DNA from: GCA-2733415 sp964635575 | GTDB taxonomy: Bacteria > Bacteroidota > Bacteroidia > Flavobacteriales > Flavobacteriaceae | Length of the DNA stretch: 7,828 nt | Reading direction: 5' to 3' | NCBI GenBank assembly: GCA_964635575.1 | Contig: CAZWNY010000070.1 | Location: 1-7,828 of the forward strand | Part shown: positions 1-6,727 of the stretch, one piece after another | Layout: each line of letters opens with the position of its first letter | Position numbering within the stretch: the stretch's first letter is position 1 | The notes under the pieces: model-generated | Database searches by the model: none | What the model saw: only the letters and a program-made list of their open reading frames with translations | What the model was told of the DNA's origin: nothing | Made by a program: the position numbers and the translations under genes

Positions 1-3000
1 ATGTTGCAGATGCTCCGTATGCTTCAAGTGCCCAAACTTCCATTTCTCCAAAACGCTGACCACCAAATTGTGCTTTACCACCTAATGGTTGTTGTGTAAT
101 TAGTGAATATGGGCCTATTGAACGAGCGTGCATTTTATCATCAATCATATGACCTAATTTAATCATATAAATAACTCCAACTGTTGCTGCTTGGTCAAAA
201 CGCTCACCTGTTCCGCCATCATATAAATATGTATGTCCAAAACGTGGCACTCCTGCTTCGTCAGTAAGGTCGTTAATTTGTGATAAAGTTGCTCCATCAA
301 ATATTGGTGTTGCATATTTACGTCCTAATTTTTGACCTGCCCAACCTAATACGGTTTCATAAATTTGACCAATATTCATACGTGATGGTACTCCTAATGG
401 GTTTAGAACAATGTCTACTGGCGTTCCGTCTTCTAAGAAAGGCATGTCTTCAGCTCGCACAATACGTGCTACAATACCTTTATTACCATGACGCCCTGCC
501 ATTTTATCTCCTACTTTTAATTTACGTTTTTTAGCCACATACACTTTTGCTAATTTTAAAATCCCTGCAGGTAGCTCATCTCCTACGGAAATAGTAAATT
601 TTTCACGGCGTAAATTACCCTGTAAATCGTTTACTTTAATTTTATAATTATGTAGTAAATCGTTTACTAAAGTGTTTATTTTTTTATCTACTGTCCAGTT
701 AGAGCTTACTAAGTGAATAAAATCATCTACTGAGTTTAACATTTTTAAGGTGAATTTTTTACCTTTTGGTAATACTTCTTCTCCTAAATCATTAAAAACT
801 CCTTGTGCTGTTTTTCCGCTAACAATAGTGAATAATTTTTCGACTAAAGTTGATTGTAATTTTTCAAATTTAGTTTCGTATTTTAATTCCACACTATTTA
901 ACTCTTCTTTATCTTGATTACGCTTACGTTTATCTTTTATAGAGCGAGAAAATAATTTTTTTCCTATTACTACTCCGTGTAATGATGGTGATGCTTTTAA
1001 AGATGCATCTTTTACATCCCCTGCTTTATCTCCAAATATTGCACGTAATAGTTTTTCTTCTGGTGTTGGGTCTGATTCTCCTTTTGGAGTAATCTTACCA
1101 ATAAGTATGTCTCCAGGACCTACTTCTGCACCAATACGAATCATCCCGTTTTCATCTAAATCTTTTGTAGCTTCTTCTGATACGTTTGGTATGTCGTTAG
1201 TTAATTCTTCGTTACCTAGTTTTGTGTCTCTTACATCTAACGTATATTCATCTATATGAATAGAGGTAAAAATGTCTTCTCTAACTACTTTTTCTGAAAT
1301 TACAATTGCATCCTCAAAATTATACCCTTTCCAAGGCATAAAAGCAACTTTCAAATTTCTACCTAAAGCTAGTTCTCCTTGTTGTGTAGCATAACCTTCA
1401 CAAAGTACTTGACCTTCTTCTACTTTATCGCCTTTTTTAAGAATTGGTTTTAAGTTTATAGATGTACCTTGATTGGTTTTACGAAATTTGATTAAATCGT
1501 ATGTAATTATGTTAGATTCAAAACTTATTAAAGTTTCTTCTTCTGTTCTTTCGTATTCAATAGTAATTTTATCTGCGTCAACGTACTGAACTTCTCCTAC
1601 TCCTTCTGCATTTATTAATACTCTTGAATCTTTTGCTACCTGACGCTCTAAACCTGTTCCTACAATAGGAGATTCTGGGCGCAATAATGGTACTGCTTGA
1701 CGCATCATGTTTGATCCCATTAATGCTCTATTGGCATCATCATGTTCTAAAAATGGAATTAATGACGCTGATATTGATGCGATTTGATTTGGCGATACAT
1801 CGGCATAATTAATTTCAGAAGGATCTACAACTGGAAAATCTCCTTCCATACGTGCAATAATTTTATCTTCTAAAATCTTACCATTTTCATCTATAGGATT
1901 ATTAGCTTGTGCTATTTTCATCCCTTCTTCTTCCTCTGCACTTAAATAGATTGGTGTAGCTTTTAAATCCACCAATCCGTTTTCTACTTTACGATATGGT
2001 GTTTCTATAAAACCTAAAGAGTTTATTTTTGCATAAACTGCTAAAGATGATATTAATCCAATGTTTGGTCCTTCAGGAGTTTCAATCGGACATAAACGAC
2101 CATAGTGTGTATAATGTACATCACGAACTTCGAAACCTGCTCTTTCACGAGACAAACCACCTGGTCCTAATGCGGATAACCTTCTTTTATGTGTAATTTC
2201 TGCTAATGGATTGGTTTGATCCATAAACTGAGATAATTGGTTGGTACCAAAAAACGAGTTAATTACTGACGATAATGTTTTCGCATTAATTAGATCGATT
2301 GGTGTAAACACTTCGTTATCACGAACATTCATTCGTTCACGAATTGTACGTGCCATACGAGACAAACCTACTCCAAATTGAGAAGATAATTGCTCTCCAA
2401 CGGTTCTTACACGTCTGTTAGACAAGTGATCGATATCATCAATTTCTGCTTTTGAGTTAATTAACTCAATTAAGTATTTGATAATGGTAATGATGTCTAA
2501 TTTTGTTAAAACCCTTTTGTTCATATCGACATCAAGGTTTAACTTTTTATTCATTCTATAACGACCAACTTCACCTAAATTGTAACGTTGCTCTGAAAAG
2601 AATAACTTATCGATAATACCTTTTGCCGTTTCATAATCTGGCGGTTCAGCATTACGTAATTGTCTGTAAATATGTTCTACTGCTTCTTTTTCAGAGTTGG
2701 TAGGGTCTTTTTGAAGTGTGTTATGAATAATTGAATATTCTGCTAATTGACCACCTTCTTTGTGTAATAAGATTGTTTTAACTTCTGCATCTAAAATTTC
2801 AGCAGTGTTTTCTTTGTCTAATACGGTATCACGATCTAAGATAATTTCATTTCTTTCTATAGAAACTACTTCTCCTGTATCTTCATCAACAAAATCTTCA
2901 TGCCATGTATTTAACACACGTGCTGCTAATTTACGACCTAATACTTTTTTTAGTCCTGCTTTAGAAACTTTTATTTCTTCAGCGAGGTCAAATATTTCTA

Positions 3001-3646
3001 AAATATCTTTATCTCTTTCAAAACCAATTGCTCTAAATAAGGTGGTAACTGGTAGTTTTTTCTTTCTATCAATATACGCATACATTACTTGATTGATATC
3101 GGTTGCGAATTCAATCCAAGAACCTTTAAAAGGTATTACTCTTGCTGAGTATAATTTAGTTCCGTTTGCATGAAATGATTGTCCGAAGAAAACACCTGGA
3201 GACCTATGTAATTGAGAAACAATAACACGTTCTGCTCCATTAATTACAAAAGTACCGCTTGAAGTCATGTAAGGAATTGTTCCTAAATACACATCTTGAA
3301 CAATGGTTTCAAAATCCTCATGTTCAGGGTCTGTACAATACAGTTTCAATCTTGCTTTTAGAGGCACACAATGTGTTAAACCTCTTTCAATGCATTCTTG
3401 AATAGAGTACCGAGGAGGATCTACAAAGTAATCAATGAATTCTAATACAAAGTTATTTCTGGTATCAGTAATTGGAAAGTTTTCCATAAAGGTATTGTAC
3501 AGACCTTCATTTCCACGTTCATCTGATTTTGTTTCTAATTGAAAAAAATCTTGAAAGGATTTGATTTGAACATCCAAAAAATCTGGATAATCTGGTATGT
3601 TGTTTACCGATGAAAAACTTATTCTTTCGTAAGGTGTTGCTAACAT
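1..3646 (-). CDS. rpoB: DNA-directed RNA polymerase subunit beta, 3' end cut off
   Basis: This is the beta subunit of RNA polymerase, which forms one side of the active-site cleft with beta'. The frame is open from the ATG at 3646-3644 to the window edge, giving 1215 residues; the last seen are EVWALEAYGASAT. About 55 residues are missing, judged from a usual flavobacterial length near 1270. The N-terminus MLATPYERISFSS is typical of the family. The rifampicin pocket is at residues 470-498 (2153-2239), with Q473, D476, H486, R489 and S491 matching sensitive E. coli residues Q513, D516, H526, R529 and S531. NFEDA is at 776-780, PKGE at 854-857, and the active-site lysines K1048 and K1056 lie in GDKMAGRHGNKG. 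Residues of about 900-1030 are a lineage insertion rich in charged residues. No frameshift was seen. The leader is A/T-rich without Shine-Dalgarno. It follows rplL after 125 bp and should be followed by rpoC outside the window. Confidence 0.98.
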   Translation of the reverse strand, partial: MLATPYERISFSSVNNIPDYPDFLDVQIKSFQDFFQLETKSDERGNEGLYNTFMENFPITDTRNNFVLEFIDYFVDPPRYSIQECIERGLTHCVPLKARLKLYCTDPEHEDFETIVQDVYLGTIPYMTSSGTFVINGAERVIVSQLHRSPGVFFGQSFHANGTKLYSARVIPFKGSWIEFATDINQVMYAYIDRKKKLPVTTLFRAIGFERDKDILEIFDLAEEIKVSKAGLKKVLGRKLAARVLNTWHEDFVDEDTGEVVSIERNEIILDRDTVLDKENTAEILDAEVKTILLHKEGGQLAEYSIIHNTLQKDPTNSEKEAVEHIYRQLRNAEPPDYETAKGIIDKLFFSEQRYNLGEVGRYRMNKKLNLDVDMNKRVLTKLDIITIIKYLIELINSKAEIDDIDHLSNRRVRTVGEQLSSQFGVGLSRMARTIRERMNVRDNEVFTPIDLINAKTLSSVINSFFGTNQLSQFMDQTNPLAEITHKRRLSALGPGGLSRERAGFEVRDVHYTHYGRLCPIETPEGPNIGLISSLAVYAKINSLGFIETPYRKVENGLVDLKATPIYLSAEEEEGMKIAQANNPIDENGKILEDKIIARMEGDFPVVDPSEINYADVSPNQIASISASLIPFLEHDDANRALMGSNMMRQAVPLLRPESPIVGTGLERQVAKDSRVLINAEGVGEVQYVDADKITIEYERTEEETLISFESNIITYDLIKFRKTNQGTSINLKPILKKGDKVEEGQVLCEGYATQQGELALGRNLKVAFMPWKGYNFEDAIVISEKVVREDIFTSIHIDEYTLDVRDTKLGNEELTNDIPNVSEEATKDLDENGMIRIGAEVGPGDILIGKITPKGESDPTPEEKLLRAIFGDKAGDVKDASLKASPSLHGVVIGKKLFSRSIKDKRKRNQDKEELNSVELKYETKFEKLQSTLVEKLFTIVSGKTAQGVFNDLGEEVLPKGKKFTLKMLNSVDDFIHLVSSNWTVDKKINTLVNDLLHNYKIKVNDLQGNLRREKFTISVGDELPAGILKLAKVYVAKKRKLKVGDKMAGRHGNKGIVARIVRAEDMPFLEDGTPVDIVLNPLGVPSRMNIGQIYETVLGWAGQKLGRKYATPIFDGATLSQINDLTDEAGVPRFGHTYLYDGGTGERFDQAATVGVIYMIKLGHMIDDKMHARSIGPYSLITQQPLGGKAQFGGQRFGEMEVWALEAYGASAT

Positions 3647-3680
3647 TAATTTTAGAAATTATATAGTAAATAAATATCTT

Positions 3681-3706
3681 AAAAAAAACGTATATTTTAT
3701 ATACGC
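3681..3706 (-). terminator. Hairpin plus U8, terminator-like, in the rplL-rpoB spacer
   Basis: On the minus strand CGTATAT (3705-3699) pairs perfectly with ATATACG (3695-3689) around an AAA loop. The stem is followed at once by eight T (3688-3681), the shape of an intrinsic terminator. The G from 3706 could add a G-U pair. The stem has only two G-C pairs, so it is weak and more likely a partial terminator (attenuator) than a full stop. The rpoB start codon lies 34 nt downstream of the T run and no promoter is visible between, so rpoB probably depends on read-through. That it acts in termination is inference. Confidence 0.5.
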
Positions 3707-3711
3707 AAAAT

Positions 3712-3749
3712 GGTTTAGGTCTATGAGAGTATCCTCAAAGACCTAAACC
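3712..3749 (-). promoter_or_regulatory. Stable stem-loop directly after rplL
   Basis: GGTTTAGGTCT (3749-3739 on the minus strand) pairs over 11 of 11 bases with AGACCTAAACC (3722-3712). After one mismatch (A in + at 3723 and 3738) a further 4-bp stem (TGAG/CTCA, 3737-3734 with 3727-3724) closes a six-base loop. It has no U run of its own; only ATTTTG follows. It starts 22 nt after the rplL stop codon. Plausible roles are protection of the rplL mRNA 3' end, a double-strand ribonuclease processing site, or the first half of a tandem terminator with the hairpin at 3689-3705. The structure is seen; the role is inferred. Confidence 0.6.
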
Positions 3750-3771
3750 TTAGCTTATTGCTAGGGAAGAA

Positions 3772-4146
3772 TTATTTTAATTCTACCTCTGCTCCAGCTT
3801 CTTCTAAAGATGCTTTTAAAGCATTTGCTTCATCTTTAGTTACTCCTTCTTTGATTGGCGCTGGCGCACTATCAACAATTCCTTTAGCTTCTTTTAAACC
3901 TAAACCTGTTAATTCTTTAACTAATTTTACAACTGCTAATTTAGAACCACCTGCTGCTTTTAAAATTACATCAAATTCTGTTTGTTCTTCATCACCATCA
4001 CCACCATCTGCTGCTGGTCCTGCTACCGCTACTGCTGCTGCTGCTGGCTCAATACCATACTCATCTTTTAAGATGTTTGCTAATTCGTTAACGTCTTTTA
4101 CCGTTAAGTTTACTAATTTTTCTGCGAAATCTTTTAAATCTGCCAT
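3772..4146 (-). CDS. rplL: 50S ribosomal protein L7/L12
   Basis: L7/L12 is the multicopy stalk protein of the large subunit that recruits and activates the translation GTPases (EF-Tu, EF-G, IF2, RF3). The product has 124 residues, close to the usual 120-125. Residues 1-33 form the helical N-terminal domain that dimerises and binds L10. Residues about 34-56 are the flexible hinge, rich in Ala and Gly and with an acidic stretch (DGGDGDEEQ, 48-56). Residues 57-124 are the globular C-terminal domain, starting EFDVIL and containing KLAVVKLVKELTGLGLKEAK, with the usual GLGLKEAK segment that contacts the factors. The ATG at 4146 gives the standard MADLKDFAEKL start. It lies 62 nt after rplJ and 125 nt before rpoB. 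The leader is A/T-rich with no Shine-Dalgarno sequence. Confidence 0.98.
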   Translation of the reverse strand: MADLKDFAEKLVNLTVKDVNELANILKDEYGIEPAAAAVAVAGPAADGGDGDEEQTEFDVILKAAGGSKLAVVKLVKELTGLGLKEAKGIVDSAPAPIKEGVTKDEANALKASLEEAGAEVELK

Positions 4147-4202
4147 TTTCTATCGTTTTAAAATGTATTATATATTAATTTTTTGTGCGTACACGGTTTG
4201 GT

Positions 4203-4224
4203 GTTATCTTATTTTTCAGATAAC
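4203..4224 (-). promoter_or_regulatory. Small hairpin spanning the rplJ stop codon
   Basis: On the minus strand GTTATCT (4224-4218) pairs perfectly with AGATAAC (4209-4203) around an eight-base A-rich loop that contains the first two bases of the rplJ TAA stop. Only two of seven pairs are G-C and no U run follows, so it is not a terminator. It could mark a processing point or affect translation between rplJ and rplL, but it may also be chance in AT-rich DNA. Confidence 0.3.
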
Positions 4225-4730
4225 GTTTTTAAGATGCCTGCAATTGTACCACCACCAGACTTTAACGCAGAAATTACGTTTTTAGCTGGAGATTGTAACA
4301 ATCCGATGATATCTCCAATCAATTCTTCTTTAGATTTGATGTCAACTAAAATATCTAGTTGATCATGCCCTATATAAACTGACTGTTCTACAAAAGCACC
4401 TTTTAACAAAGGTTTTTCTCCTTTTGATTTTTTTAAAAATAACTTAATTACCTTTGCGGGTGCATTTCCTGTTTCAGAAAACATTAAAGATGTATTTCCT
4501 TTCAATGCTGAAGGAAGATTTTCAAAGTCTTTATCTGAAGCTTCCATTGCTTTTTCTAGCAATGTATTTTTAACTACCGCTAAAGATACGTCAGCTTTAA
4601 AACAAGCTCTTCTTAATTCAGAAGTATCCCTTGCATTTAAACCTGATATATCTGCTAAATAAATATTAGCATTTTCAGCTAACTTAGCAGTTAAGTCTTT
4701 AATTATCGCTGATTTTTCTTCTCTGTTCAT
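4209..4730 (-). CDS. rplJ: 50S ribosomal protein L10
   Basis: L10 is the base of the ribosomal stalk: it binds 23S rRNA next to L11 and carries the L7/L12 dimers on a long C-terminal helix. The product has 173 residues, slightly longer than E. coli L10 (about 165). The family start MNREEKSAIIKDL is present. Residues about 1-130 form the rRNA-binding domain, including LNARDTSELRRAC (30-42) and AVVKNTLLEKAM (51-62), which match the conserved RxxLR and KNTL positions of L10. Residues about 131-173, with an interrupted helix pattern and ending in ILKTLSEK, are the L12-binding tail. It begins 22 nt after the rplA stop, so there is no room for a separate leader of the type known for rplJ in other bacteria. 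rplL follows after 62 nt, as expected for partner proteins. Confidence 0.97.
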   Translation of the reverse strand: MNREEKSAIIKDLTAKLAENANIYLADISGLNARDTSELRRACFKADVSLAVVKNTLLEKAMEASDKDFENLPSALKGNTSLMFSETGNAPAKVIKLFLKKSKGEKPLLKGAFVEQSVYIGHDQLDILVDIKSKEELIGDIIGLLQSPAKNVISALKSGGGTIAGILKTLSEK

Positions 4731-4752
4731 AATATTAAAGTTTTACTACTAA

Positions 4753-5448
4753 TTAAACCGCTACCGCTTTCAAATCTATTGCTACAGCAGGACTCATAGT
4801 ACTAGACATACTAATACTTTTTACATAAATTCCTTTTGCTGAAGTTGGCTTCAATCTCATTATTGTTTTTAATAATTCGTCTGTATTTTCTTCAATTTTT
4901 TTCGCATCAAAAGATACTTTTCCAACTGAAGCGTGAATGATTCCTGTTTTATCAACTTTAAAGTCAATTTTACCAGCTTTTACCTCAGTAACAGCTTTAG
5001 CAACATCCATAGTTACTGTACCTGTTTTTGGATTAGGCATTAAGCCTCTTGGTCCTAAAACCCGACCTAAAGGACCTAATTTACCCATTACTGAAGGCAT
5101 TGTGATAATTACATCAACATCTGTCCATCCGCCTTTAATTTTAGCTAAATATTCGTCTAAACCAACATAATCAGCTCCCGCTGCTGTTGCTTCAGCTTCT
5201 TTATCTGGTGTTACTAATGCTAAAACTTTAATATCTTTACCCGTACCGTGTGGTAAGGTTACAACCCCTCTAACCATTTGGTTAGCTTTACGAGGATCTA
5301 CACCTAATCTTACTGCTAAATCTATAGAAGCATCAAAATTAGAGTTTGTGATTTCTTTTACTAAAACAGAAGCTTCTGAAAGAGAATACATTTTATTCTT
5401 TTCAATTTTTGCTTGTGCTTCTTTTTGCTTTTTTGTTAATCTTGCCAT
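4753..5448 (-). CDS. rplA: 50S ribosomal protein L1
   Basis: L1 binds 23S rRNA at the E site, forms the mobile L1 stalk and helps release deacylated tRNA. In several bacteria it is also a translational repressor of its own operon. The product has 231 residues against about 230-235 for the family. Domain I is made of both termini and domain II of the middle part, about residues 68-160. The signature GPLGRVLGPRGLMPNPKTGT at 125-144 is complete. The FDASIDLAVRLGVDPRKANQ segment at 38-57 and the closing TMSPAVAIDL are typical. The ATG at 5448 gives MARLTKKQKEAQ, the normal flavobacterial start. It follows rplK after 18 nt and precedes rplJ by 22 nt, so it is cotranscribed and probably translated in step with both. 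No Shine-Dalgarno sequence precedes it. Confidence 0.98.
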   Translation of the reverse strand: MARLTKKQKEAQAKIEKNKMYSLSEASVLVKEITNSNFDASIDLAVRLGVDPRKANQMVRGVVTLPHGTGKDIKVLALVTPDKEAEATAAGADYVGLDEYLAKIKGGWTDVDVIITMPSVMGKLGPLGRVLGPRGLMPNPKTGTVTMDVAKAVTEVKAGKIDFKVDKTGIIHASVGKVSFDAKKIEENTDELLKTIMRLKPTSAKGIYVKSISMSSTMSPAVAIDLKAVAV

Positions 5449-5466
5449 TTTTTAAATACTTTTAGA

Positions 5467-5907
5467 TTAATTAGGAGCATTTCCACCAGAAACAGTTAAA
5501 CCCATAGATCTTGCAGTTCCTGCAATCATCTTCATAGCTGATTCGATTTTAAATGCGTTTAAATCTACCATTTTATCTTCAGCAATTGTTTTGACTTGAT
5601 CCCAAGAAACATTAGCTACTTTTTTTCTGTTTGGCTCTCCTGAACCTTTTTTAATTTTTGCTGCTTCCAACAATTGAACTGCTGCAGGTGGGGTTTTTAT
5701 AACAAATTCAAATGATTTGTCTTTATAAACCGAAATTACTACCGGTAATACTTTACCTTGTTTATCCTGTGTACGTGCATTAAATTGCTTACAGAATTCC
5801 ATGATATTTACACCAGCAGCACCTAGAGCGGGTCCAACCGGTGGCGACGGATTCGCTGCACCTCCCCTAACTTGTAGTTTGACTACTTTACTTAACTCTT
5901 TTGCCAT
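5467..5907 (-). CDS. rplK: 50S ribosomal protein L11
   Basis: L11 binds the GTPase-associated region of 23S rRNA at the base of the stalk, next to L10, and is needed for stringent-response signalling by RelA-type enzymes. The product has 146 residues against about 141 in most bacteria; the extra residues are a short tail GGNAPN. Residues 1-70 form the N-terminal domain with ANPSPPVGPALG at 18-29; the prolines at 22 and 23, linked to thiostrepton sensitivity, are intact. VNIMEFCKQFNART follows at 33-46. The C-terminal rRNA-binding domain starts near KTPPAAVQLL (71-80) and ends in GTARSMGLTVSG. The gene starts after a 72-nt spacer behind nusG that holds a hairpin, and ends 18 nt before rplA. 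The leader just before the ATG is nearly pure A/T. Confidence 0.98.
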   Translation of the reverse strand: MAKELSKVVKLQVRGGAANPSPPVGPALGAAGVNIMEFCKQFNARTQDKQGKVLPVVISVYKDKSFEFVIKTPPAAVQLLEAAKIKKGSGEPNRKKVANVSWDQVKTIAEDKMVDLNAFKIESAMKMIAGTARSMGLTVSGGNAPN

Positions 5908-5923
5908 TTTTTTTAATTTATTT

Positions 5924-5948
5924 GCTTTTACAATGGAAGCGTAAAAGC
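5924..5948 (-). promoter_or_regulatory. Stem-loop in the nusG-rplK spacer (rplK leader)
   Basis: On the minus strand GCTTTTAC (5948-5941) pairs perfectly with GTAAAAGC (5931-5924) around a nine-base loop GCTTCCATT. It ends 16 nt before the rplK ATG. No U run follows in the direction of the genes, so it is not a terminator for nusG. In E. coli the mRNA region in front of rplK is the binding site for L1, which represses rplKA translation, and this is the only structured element in front of rplK here. I cannot recognise the L1 consensus in it, so an L1 role is only a possibility. Confidence 0.45.
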
Positions 5949-5979
5949 GATTTTTAATACTATATTAATGTAACACTTT

Positions 5980-6513
5980 TTATACTTTTTCTACTTGCAT
6001 AAAACTTAACTCTAACGGTGTTTTTCTTCCGAAAATTTTAACCATTACTTCAACTTTACGCTTTTCTTCATTAATTTTTTCAATAGTACCATTAAATCCA
6101 TTAAAAGGACCATCAACAACTTTGATAGTTTCTCCGATAATAAATGGTATCATTACATTGTCGTCCTGCAAGGCTAGTTCATCTACTTTACCTAACATAC
6201 GGTTTACCTCTGCTTTTCTTAGTGGCACAGGATCTCCTCCTTTTACTTCTCCTAAGAAACCAATTACTCCGTTTATTGATCGAATAACATGTGGGACTTC
6301 TCCGGTTAAATTAGCTTGTACCATAATGTATCCTGGAAAATAAACTTTTTCTTTGTTTACTTTTTTTCCATTACGAATTTGCACTACTGTTTGCGTAGGA
6401 ACTAAAACCTGCTCTACGAAATCACTTAGCTCTAATCTTGAAATTTCCGTTTCAATATAGTTCTTAATTTTATTTTCTTGACCACTAATGGCTCTTACTA
6501 CGTACCAATTCAT
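5980..6513 (-). CDS. nusG: Transcription elongation/antitermination factor NusG
   Basis: NusG binds the clamp of RNA polymerase across the cleft, modulates pausing and, through its KOW domain, links polymerase to Rho or to the ribosomal protein S10. The product has 177 residues, normal for the family. The NGN domain covers residues 1 to about 115, starting MNWYVVRAISGQENKIKNY and containing KVYFPGYIMVQANL (57-70), the conserved FPGY stretch. The linker leads to the KOW domain from G127, with VVDGPFNGFNGTIEKI (132-147) as its signature, and the protein ends in FMQVEKV. Only 8 nt separate it from the secE stop, so the two are a tight pair as in most bacteria. It is followed by a 72-nt spacer before rplK. 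Confidence 0.98.
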   Translation of the reverse strand: MNWYVVRAISGQENKIKNYIETEISRLELSDFVEQVLVPTQTVVQIRNGKKVNKEKVYFPGYIMVQANLTGEVPHVIRSINGVIGFLGEVKGGDPVPLRKAEVNRMLGKVDELALQDDNVMIPFIIGETIKVVDGPFNGFNGTIEKINEEKRKVEVMVKIFGRKTPLELSFMQVEKV

Positions 6514-6521
6514 ATTTTAAA

Positions 6522-6704
6522 TTATTTCATTAAATTAAAATACGTTTCTACTGTTTTTGAAAAAACAGTATCTACTCCCCATATAGCAAGAGAAAATAGA
6601 ATTGAGAAAACTGCCACTAAAACAGTTAACTTTTGTGCGTTTGGAAATGTTGGCCAAGACACGTTGTTTTTCAATTCTAAAAAAGATTCTTTTATATAAC
6701 TCAT
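6522..6704 (-). CDS. secE: Preprotein translocase subunit SecE
   Basis: SecE is the small clamp subunit of the SecYEG channel in the inner membrane. The product has 60 residues with one membrane segment, about 26-48 (LTVLVAVFSILFSLAIWGVD), after an amphipathic cytoplasmic helix (SYIKESFLELKNNVSWP), the single-span form common outside the enterobacteria. The ATG at 6704 is chosen because the in-frame ATG at 6785 lies inside tRNA-Trp, and the 27 residues from there are a translation of the tRNA. The start at 6704 gives MSYIKESFLELKNN, as expected for the family, with an A-rich leader. The conserved WPxxxE motif reads WPTFPN (17-22), without the acidic residue. Only 23 nt separate the tRNA 3' end from the start, and 8 nt separate the stop from nusG. 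Confidence 0.96.
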   Translation of the reverse strand: MSYIKESFLELKNNVSWPTFPNAQKLTVLVAVFSILFSLAIWGVDTVFSKTVETYFNLMK

Positions 6705-6727
6705 TTTCGCTTTTTTATTAGCATTTG

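Noticed and set aside
280..534. An 84-residue + strand open frame rich in Leu and Tyr inside rpoB
   Set aside because: It is a shadow of a highly conserved rpoB segment; the hydrophobic look follows from antisense reading of AT-rich codons.
623..669. Short direct repeat (TAAATCGTTTACT twice) inside rpoB
   Set aside because: It encodes similar short peptides (VNDL) in the insertion segment; two copies of 13 bp in AT-rich coding DNA do not support a repeat element.
2153..2239. Possible rifampicin-resistance substitution in RpoB
   Set aside because: The key residues Q473, D476, H486, R489 and S491 are the sensitive-type ones; the T478 and A482 differences from E. coli are not known resistance positions.
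4154..4166. Possible Bacteroidota promoter -7 element (TACATTTT) before rplL
   Set aside because: It deviates from TAnnTTTG at the last base and no TTG lies at the usual distance upstream; in AT-rich spacer DNA such a match is expected by chance.
3758..4285. A 175-residue open frame on the + strand across rplL
   Set aside because: It is antisense to rplL, its Ser/Ala/Thr-rich composition mirrors the Ala-rich L7/L12 codons, and it matches no family I know.
4937..5170. Short + strand open frames within rplA, nusG, secE and rpoB (also 6122-6343, 6478-6699, 2760-3092)
   Set aside because: All lie antisense to well-identified genes, have no leader or recognisable domain, and explain nothing not already explained.
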